In this document: piece by piece, positions 7,656-14,646 of the stretch
How the letters are laid out: the number at the start of each line of letters is the position of its first letter
Numbering within the stretch: the first letter of the stretch is position 1
Source: Parvularia atlantis
Taxonomy: Eukaryota > Opisthokonta > Rotosphaerida
DNA: 14,646 nucleotides
Reading direction: 5' to 3'
NCBI GenBank assembly: GCA_943704415.1
Contig: CALSCO010000651.1
Location: 1-14,646 of the forward strand
The notes under the pieces: model-generated
Database searches by the model: none
The model's input: the letters and a program-made list of their open reading frames with translations, nothing else
Told to the model about the DNA's origin: nothing
Program-made: the position numbers and the translations under genes

Positions 7656-10600
7656 ATGGCGGCGGAGCGTGACGCGTTCTTCGTCTCGTTTGGCGAGCCG
7701 CCGCCGGTCGGGCAGCCCGTCCGCCCCACCGTTGTGGCGCTTGCGGTGGGCGGTGCCAGCCCCGCGGTCGCGCCCACTGGTGTTGGCGCGGCGGGCGCGG
7801 CTATCGGCGCGTGGATCAGCGCGCCCGCCGCGTGGCTCGCCAGCGCAGCGCCGGTGATCCCCACGGGCTGGTTTGCACGGTGCGCGCGCGCAGTGCACCG
7901 CGCGGCTGCTGCTGACGGCTGCTGACGGCGTGGCAGAGGTGGCGGCGGCGGCAGCAGCAGCGCCAGCAGCAGCGCGGCGCCGTCGACCAGCGCAAGCCGC
8001 ACCGCCAGCTTCAGCGTCACGCCGTCGATCGCGTCATCAGCCGCGTCGAACGCCGTCAGCGCGCCCGCGCCGCAGCCACCGCAACAGCCACCGCCCGCAC
8101 CTGCGCCCGTGCAGCAGCTGCAGCCGCCGGCGGAGGACGGCGGGCGACGCGAGCGCAGCACCAGTGCCCTCGAACGCTCGCTCGCGCTCGTCGCGCCGCA
8201 GCACACACGCCCGCCCGCCAGCCGCACCATGTCGCTCGCCGCACCCGCCGGCAGCCCGGCCAGCGCGGCGTCGCCCAAGCCGCCGCCGGCGCGGGAGAGT
8301 GCCGCCGCTGACCGGCGGCGTCGGCGCGCGCCGCAGCGAGGACCCAAGCCGCGCGACGTGCGCACGTTCAACAGGTGCGCGTCTGTGCGCCCTGTGCGTG
8401 CCTGCTGCTGACGGCGCGCCCGCCGCACAGCCTTGTCAAGCGCCTCGTCGTGATACAGGCCGCACCGCCTGAGGAGGAGGACCGCTCGCACTGGGTGCCC
8501 GACGGCGCCGTGCAAGAGTGCTTCGAGTGCCAGCAGCCCTTCACCGCGTTCCGCCGGCGCCACCACTGCCGCCTGTGCGGCCAGATCTTCTGCGGGCAGT
8601 GCTCGCCAACGCTTCTACCGGGCCAACTGCTGGGACGCACGGGCGTGCTGCGCGTGTGGTGCGTCTGCATCTGATGCGCGGTCGCTGTCTGCTGACCGGT
8701 TGCCGCGTAAACACAGCAACTACTGCGAGAAGGTCATCGGCGACTACGTCGAGTCGCGCACGCTCGGACACCTCGCCGTCACGACGCCCGTGCCGCTGTC
8801 GATGCAGCTCAGCACGCCGCGGATCGACGACGACGCACTCACGGCGGCCGCGCGCCGCCTGCTCTCGTCATCGCAGGCGCTCGTCAGCCTGCCGATGTCG
8901 ATCGTGATGCGCTGGAACGACGCCGCGGTCGAGGCCGAGGCAGCGTGCGCGCCCGGGCTGCAGCGCGGGTGGCCGTCTCGTGACAGCGCCCGGCGTCCGC
9001 AGCCGCATCGTGCGCACAAACGCGCCGCTCGCGCCGTTCCGCCAGATTGAAGGCCAGGGCGAGGAGGTGCGCGTTGAGGCTGTACGGTCTGTCTCCTACT
9101 GACCGTCCGCTCAGGGTGCCGCGTTCTCGGCGAGCGTCAACGCACGCCCGTCGCCGGTCGATTACAAGTGCGCTGCTTGTCTGTCGCGCATGGCCAGGCA
9201 TCGCTAACGCCCCACCAGCTCGCCCATCGGCATCATGCACCGCTCCCTCGCCGATGACAGCGGTGGCGGCGAGTGGATCCACATCGACGGTGCGCTGCCA
9301 GCTGCCCTTAGCGGCGATATGCGCTCACCCGTGGCGACAGCGTACGGCCTCGACGAGGCGGACAACGCTGGCAGGCTCATGCCGTTCCTGCCGACGTCGC
9401 CGCTGGCGCGGTCGGACGACATTATGCCAACGGGGCGGTCGCGCCACACGCGCCTGCCCGTCGCTGGGGCGGCCGTCATGCCAGACGAGGTACGTCGGCC
9501 CCGCCTGCACGCACGCACGAAGGCTCACGCAAGCGACACGCGCGACAGTTCCGCTCGCCGGCACCCGTCCACGGCACACCCGATGCCAAGGCGAGGGACG
9601 GTGAGACGAGCAGTTTGCGCGCGGTCAGAGGCGCGTCGCAGGACGGCACCGCGCCGGCTAACGGCGACGAGGCCGCGGCGGACAAGCCGCTGCTGCCCGA
9701 GGCCTCCGAGTGGCACCTCAAGTACCTGCTGCAGAAAGTCCTCGACCAGATGCACCTGAACGCGTCACGCTGGGGCCCGACGGTGCTGCGTCTGGTCGAG
9801 AACGTGTGCCGCAACGTCGCGCCTCGTGCCGCCAAGCGTGCGCCGCGCGTGGCTGGCTTTGGTGTTGGCTCGGCACACTGACGCTGCGCCGTACGCGCTC
9901 GCCCAGGCGAGGACTCTGATTTGCGCAAGTACGTCCGCATCAAGAAGCTGCCCGGCGGCAGCGTCGACGAGTGCCAGTACGTGGACGGCGTCGTGTGCAG
10001 GTGCGTGACCCGTGCCGGCGCGCTGGGTGCGCTCATGCGAGCCGCGCGTCGCCCCGCAGCAAGTCGCTCGCGCACAAGAAGATGGCCAACAACATCGGCA
10101 GCCCGCGCGTGCTCGTCCTCGGCTTTGGTATCGAGTTCCAGCGGCCGGGCCTGCAGCTCATGTCGCTCGACCCGGTGCGCCTGCACGCGCTGGTACGCTC
10201 GTTGTGCTGCTGACACACGCACCCGGGCAGATTCTGCAGCAGGAGCGCCCGTACCTGCAGACGATTGTCTCGCGCATCCGCGCGCTGCAGCCCGACGTGG
10301 TCGTCGTGCAGCAGGTGCGCGCGCGTGGCGGCACCTACACACGATGTGCTCACGCGCGTTGCCAGTCGGTCTCGCGTGTTGCGCAAGAGTTCATCCTCCA
10401 GGCGGGCATCTCGCTCGTGCTCAACGTCAAGGAGGAGCTCGTCATGGACATTGCCCGCGCGACCGAGGCCGACATCGTGCGCAGCATCGGTGCGCTCTCG
10501 TCTTTTTCGTCCGTGCGGCAGACGCTCACGCCGCGCCGCAGACGAGATGACGGAGCAGTCCAAGCTGGGCACGTGCCGCCGCTTTGTCGTGCGCGACTAC

Positions 10601-13600
10601 ACGATCGACGTGAGCGGCACGCCGCGGCTGCTCGCCGCGACGGATGAGGGCGTGCCGGCGCCGCCGGTCACCGTGACCAAGAGCCTGATGCAATTCGAGG
10701 GCGGCAACCGCCAGGTGCACGCACTCACGGGCACAGGCCGTGCGCCACTCGCTGACCGTGGCTGTGGCTGCAGCTGTTTTGCTCGCTGCTCGTGCGAGGC
10801 GGGCCGCTCGAGGAGCTCAAGCGCGTCAAGGAGGTCCTGAGCTTTATGATCTTTGTCGCGTTCTCGCTGCGCGTCGAGGCGTCGATGATGCAAGACCTCG
10901 GCGCAGAGCCGCTGCCGCCGCGCACCGAGCCGCCGCCGCTGCTGCTGCTGCAAGACGGCACCGTGGCCGGCCCCGACGCGGACGTGAGCCTGCTGAGCGT
11001 GTCCCTGCAGCGGCGCGTGATGGCGTTCCGCGACAACGTGCTGTCGGTCTCGCCGGCCGTGCACGTGCGTCCGCCCGCTGCTTGCTCTCCACTGCGCTGC
11101 TTGTCTCATCTCGCCCACGCGCAGTACCCGCTGCCGCACATCCTCGGCCTGAGCGTGGTCAAGGAGCTGCAGCTGGCGCGCGTGATCGGCCAGGCGCCCA
11201 ACAGCGCGACGTCGGCCGAGGTGACGTTTGACGAGCTGCGGATGCCGCTGGTCGCCGCAGCCGGTGCGTTTGCTTGCGCTTGTGCGGGTCGACCGCTGAG
11301 CAACGCACAGGCGACGATGTCGCGCAGGACGAAGCGCAGCCGGCTGGCGCCCTCGCGTCCGGCCCGCCGAGCATGGCCGAGGTCGTCAAGCGCCAGTCAT
11401 TCAAGCTGCTCTTCACGATCTCGAGCAAGTACTGCATGGGCCCGTGCAAGTTCCCGCAGACGCTCGAGATCGGCTTCTACTGCGATCTCGACATGACCGT
11501 GGGCCAGTACGTGGCCGAGCTATGCGCGAGCGGCCAGACGGACTGCCCCGTGTGCAAGCAGTGCGTGCACGAGGACGAGCTCGCTTTGCCGCGGCGCGTC
11601 TGACCGGCGGCGCGACAGCGAGATGGATATGCACGAGCGCACTTACGTGCACAACAACGGGCGCGTGACCGTCACGACCGAGCCGTTCAAGTGCCCGGTC
11701 CCGGAGGCGCGCGACTATATCCTTATATGGAGCGTGTGCCGCGAGTGCGCGCAAGGTGCGGCTCGCTGGCAAGGGACGCGCTGCAGCAGCGACGTGATGC
11801 GTGCGTGCCCTCAGTCTCGCCCGTCTCGAGCATGGACGAGGTCTCGTACAACTACTCGGTCGGCAAGTTTCTCGAGCACTCATTCTACGGTGCGGTGTGG
11901 CTGTGGGCATGCTGTTGCATGTCGCTGACCACGCTTGCTCGCCGCGGCCAGACACGACAACGAAGCGCCGCTTCGAAGGTTGCGGCCACTCGCTCGACCG
12001 CGACTGCGTGCGCTACTTTGGCGTGTTTGACACGGTCGTCTCGTTCTCGTGGGAGAAGATCGAGCGGCTTGAGATTGTGCCGCCGCCGATCACACTGCGG
12101 GTGCGCCGCGCCCTGTCCTTCTGGACGAGCGCCAGTCTCAACGCCGCCGTGCACAGGTCAACCTGAGCATCCTCGAGAAAATGCGCGACGAGGACGTGCA
12201 GCGCATCAACGCGACCGTCGCGCGCTTCTACGTCTCGCTGGACGCCGTGCTCAACTTTATCGCCAAGGCACCCGTCCGCCCCGGGCGCGAGAGCGCGTTC
12301 CAGTCGGCGCTGATGGTGGCGCACCAGCGCGCGCGCGAAGAGCGCCAGGTGCGTGCCTGCACACAACCGCGCGCGCGGCTTACGCCCGCTCGCTCGTGCA
12401 GGCACTGCTTGAGCGTCTCGAGGAGTACTGCAACAACGTCGACGTGCACAACCTGTCCACGTTCAACGTCATCCTCAAGGCTGCGCACGAGCGCGCGTTT
12501 GGCTGGCGGCTCGTGCTCAAGGAGATGGCGCGCATCTTCTTCCAGATCAGCAGCACCGTGGGCACGGCGCCTCCCGCGGCCGCGAGCGTCAAGCCTAGCG
12601 ACGCCAGCGCGGCCACCTCGGCCAGCGGGGCCGTGGACGCGCCGCCGCGCCGTCCGCGCAGCCCCACCGACGCGCTCGGCTTCCCGTCGTTGCTCAAGGA
12701 CCGCCCGGCGCCGAACCCGCCGACGACACCGTCGCCCGCGGTCGCGTCGTCGCAGCTGCCGCCGTCGCCGCCACAGCCCGCGCACCGCCGGCCGCCCAGC
12801 CCGACAGACCCGCTCGGCTTCCCCGTGTCGGCGCACAACCGCACCGTCGTTACCACCATCTCGGCGCACCCCGCGACGCTGGCGCACCGCGAGCGGGCGA
12901 CATCGCAGCAGGCACCCGCCGGGCCGCAGCTGTCGCGCACGTCGTCGGGCCAGCCCTCCAACAGCGCGTCGAGCAACAACGTGGCCAGCGAGCTGCTCAA
13001 GCTGCCGCCGCTGCCGGACGTGACCCTTATGGCCGACGACAGCCGCGACGCGCTCGCACACTCGCCCTCGCGCGACGAGCAGGCAGCCAGCGGGCACCAC
13101 CGGTCGCTGTCGGCCAGTGCCAAGGCGGCGGCGGCGGCAGCGGCGGACGACAGCGCGACCGCGCACGCGCAGCACAAGCGCACGCCGTCTGAGTCGGCCG
13201 GGACGGACGTGGCTTTGGCGGCAGGCAACGGGACAGCGCGTACCGGCTCCCACCGGCGCATGCGTTCCGAGACGTCCGCCCGCAGCGCGTCACCGGGGCC
13301 GGGCAACACGAGCGTCTCGCCGCGCAACAGCGCCCTGTTTGCGTCCGAAAACGCGGGCGCGGACGACTCGTTCGACATCAGCGACACGGCGCCGCTGTCG
13401 GCCCTGCTCACGTCGCCGGCCGGCCCGGCGTGGTCGATGCTGCGCGAGGCCTCGGGCATGCTCATGTCGCCGCTGGCGACCCAGACGTCAGAGATGGCAG
13501 CGGCGGGCGCGATCCGGCGCAGCATCGTCGGTCTCGCCGTGCCGATCGTGAACGACGACGACGACGAGGAGGAAATGGACGAGGACGGCGCTGGCGCGCA

Positions 13601-14646
13601 GCAGAGCGGCGAGACGTCGGCCGAGGCCTCGCAGGGCGCGGGTGCGTGCTGTGCAGTGTGCCGACCGGCTATGCTGACACGCTAAGCGCGCAGTCACGCC
13701 CTCGTACGCAACGAGCGCTGCGGGGCAGACGGACGACGAGACCGAGGAGACCGCGCCCGCTGCGCCCGAGGCTACGCCGCGCCGCACGCCCGCCAAGGGC
13801 AAGCACAAGGCACCGCTGACGGTGGACACGGGCGCAGGCGATGCGGCAGTGCTGGCGACGTCGCTCGGCCGGCCGCCGATGTCGCCGTCGACGCCGCGCG
13901 GGCTGGCGGCGTTTGCGGCGATGCGCGCATCGCAGGCGCGGCTCTCGCGCGTGACGCCGCCCGCGCCGGCTGGGACGAAGGCGGTGCCCGTGACGGACCA
14001 CTCGGACCCGCTGAGCAACGCGGCGGGCACCTCGGCCGCGCCCGACGAGCCGCCAGTCGCCGCTGCTCCCTCTGCGGACGTGTCGGACCTGCTCATGGTG
14101 CGCATCGCGGCCGCGAGTGGTGCAACGTGCTGACGTGCCGCGGCGCACAAAGCAGCCCCCTGTGCCCGACGCACCCGAGCGCGACACGCACGCGGCGAGC
14201 AGGCCGCAGCAGCGCCGCACCGAGCGCGGGCTGATGAAGACGATCACGTCGCTGTGGTCGGGCGAGGCCGAGGAGGAGGAGCAGATGCCGGTGCTCGAGT
14301 CGATTTTGTGCGTGCGCCGCCCATTGCTCGGGCTCCCGCTGACGGCGCCCGCAGCGACCCACGCGAGGAGCACGTTTTCGCCGAGTCGCTCGTGGTCGTG
14401 AGCGAGTCGATGCCGAGCTCGATTCTCTCGTTTTGTCTGAGGTGCGCCATCGCACAAGCGCGACGTGCTTAACCCGGGGCTGCGCCCAGCTCGTCCGAGT
14501 ACGCGCGGAACCTGGAGGAGTTCATCTCGGCGGCGGTGGCGTCGGTCAACCAATCGTTTGGCGCGCGCCTGGACGAGGCCAAGCTCGACGGGATCCTGTC
14601 GACGGCCGAGGCCGGCAAGGGCCAGCAGTCGCGCAAAATCGGTGGC
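7656..14646 (+). CDS. FAB1: FAB1/PIKfyve-type PtdIns3P 5-kinase, cut by the window end
   Basis: FAB1 makes PtdIns(3,5)P2 on endosome/vacuole membranes. Exons: 7656-7879, 7937-8374, 8431-8658, 8717-8944, 9003-9066, 9115-9167, 9219-9489, 9549-9837, 9907-10000, 10060-10174, 10231-10314, 10366-10489, 10542-10714, 10774-11064, 11125-11263, 11311-11560, 11619-11755, 11815-11889, 11952-12100, 12157-12348, 12402-13641, 13694-14097, 14156-14307, 14355-14441 and 14490-14646. They give 1886 codons in phase. A FYVE domain (about 242-303) has WVPD, RRHHCR, RVC and eight Cys (251, 254, 267, 270, 275, 278, 297, 300). The chaperonin-like region starts near 600, with KKLPGG (611-616), AHKKM (634-638) and VRGG (802-805). 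A Cys/His-rich region covers about 965-1200, including CGHSLDRD near 1103. Exon 21 encodes a long Ser/Pro/Ala-rich linker. KTITSLW (1782-1788) matches the segment before the kinase domain, which is not in the window. The start is the first in-frame ATG. Least certain junctions: 9838, 11065 and 14098. Confidence 0.93.
9290..9340 (+). other. Possible extra in-frame intron in FAB1
   Basis: Inside exon 9219-9489 a 51-nt segment begins GTGCGC, carries a GCTCAC branch-like motif and ends GACAG, matching the local intron pattern. Its length is 17 codons and it has no stop, so both reading through and splicing keep the frame. Splicing would change HIDGALPA... to HIDAYGLDE. The segment lies in the poorly conserved stretch between FYVE and the chaperonin-like region, so homology does not decide. 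Confidence 0.5.
12651..12823 (+). repeat. Duplicated SPTDxLGFP motif in the FAB1 linker
   Basis: The disordered linker contains RPRSPTDALGFP and, about 45 residues later, RPPSPTDPLGFP. The surrounding sequence is unrelated Pro/Ser/Ala-rich filler. Repeated SP-containing motifs in such linkers are often phosphorylation or docking sites, but no specific partner can be named from the sequence. Confidence 0.8.

Noticed and set aside
7541-8566. 341-codon minus-strand frame opposite FAB1 exons 1-3
   Set aside because: It crosses clear plus-strand introns and the FYVE coding region and contains only low-complexity sequence.
10195-10230. A 38-nt intron starting GTACGC in FAB1
   Set aside because: The upstream GTGCGC donor at 10175 gives SLDPILQQERPYL, which matches the family spacing better and yields a normal 56-nt intron.
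12228-13525. Long antisense open frames (341 and 381 codons) opposite the FAB1 linker
   Set aside because: They mirror a GC-rich coding exon, where stops on the opposite strand are rare. They show no domain and their low-complexity composition follows the sense codons.
1-14646. CRISPR arrays, insertion sequences, phage or defence islands
   Set aside because: The content is spliced eukaryotic housekeeping genes. No array of spaced repeats, terminal inverted repeats or transposase motifs was seen.

Overview
This is a compact, GC-rich, intron-dense nuclear window from a unicellular eukaryote. Genes lie head-to-head or tail-to-tail with 60 to 190 bp between them. Most introns are only 46-69 nt, start with GTGCG, often carry CTGAC or CTCAC shortly before the end, and finish in CAG. 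The gene set and the tiny introns fit a high-GC fungus (perhaps basidiomycete-like), but the sequence alone does not fix the lineage. All gene models here are my own splicing by eye: I followed family conservation across each break, checked that the reading frame closes at each junction, and summed exon lengths.

Layout. 1-817: lower-GC sequence with no confident gene, possibly the last codons of an upstream gene at 1-120. 818-1951 (minus): a UBE2S-type ubiquitin-conjugating enzyme, six exons. 1952-2080: a 129-bp divergent promoter. 2081-5864 (plus): RPN1/PSMD2, the large non-ATPase subunit of the proteasome base, 19 exons, about 935 aa. 5865-5926: a 62-bp convergent gap. 5927-7465 (minus): an AIR1/AIR2-like protein with five CCHC zinc knuckles, the RNA-binding part of TRAMP. 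7466-7655: a 190-bp divergent promoter with a 55-bp tandem repeat. 7656-14646 and beyond (plus): a FAB1/PIKfyve-type phosphatidylinositol-3-phosphate 5-kinase, with FYVE, chaperonin-like and Cys-rich regions visible. Its C-terminal kinase domain lies past the window end.

The genes are conserved housekeeping functions: ubiquitin chain building and proteasome recognition (sharing one promoter region), nuclear RNA surveillance, and endosome/vacuole lipid signalling. I see no mobile element, phage, CRISPR array or new multi-gene system. The points worth a second look are at the gene-structure level: a tandem intron-exon duplication that extends the RPN1 C-terminus, a GC-AG intron, an ATG-only first exon, a 29-base G homopolymer at the end of a UBE2S intron, a nearly fixed GTGCG donor, and the 55-bp promoter repeat.
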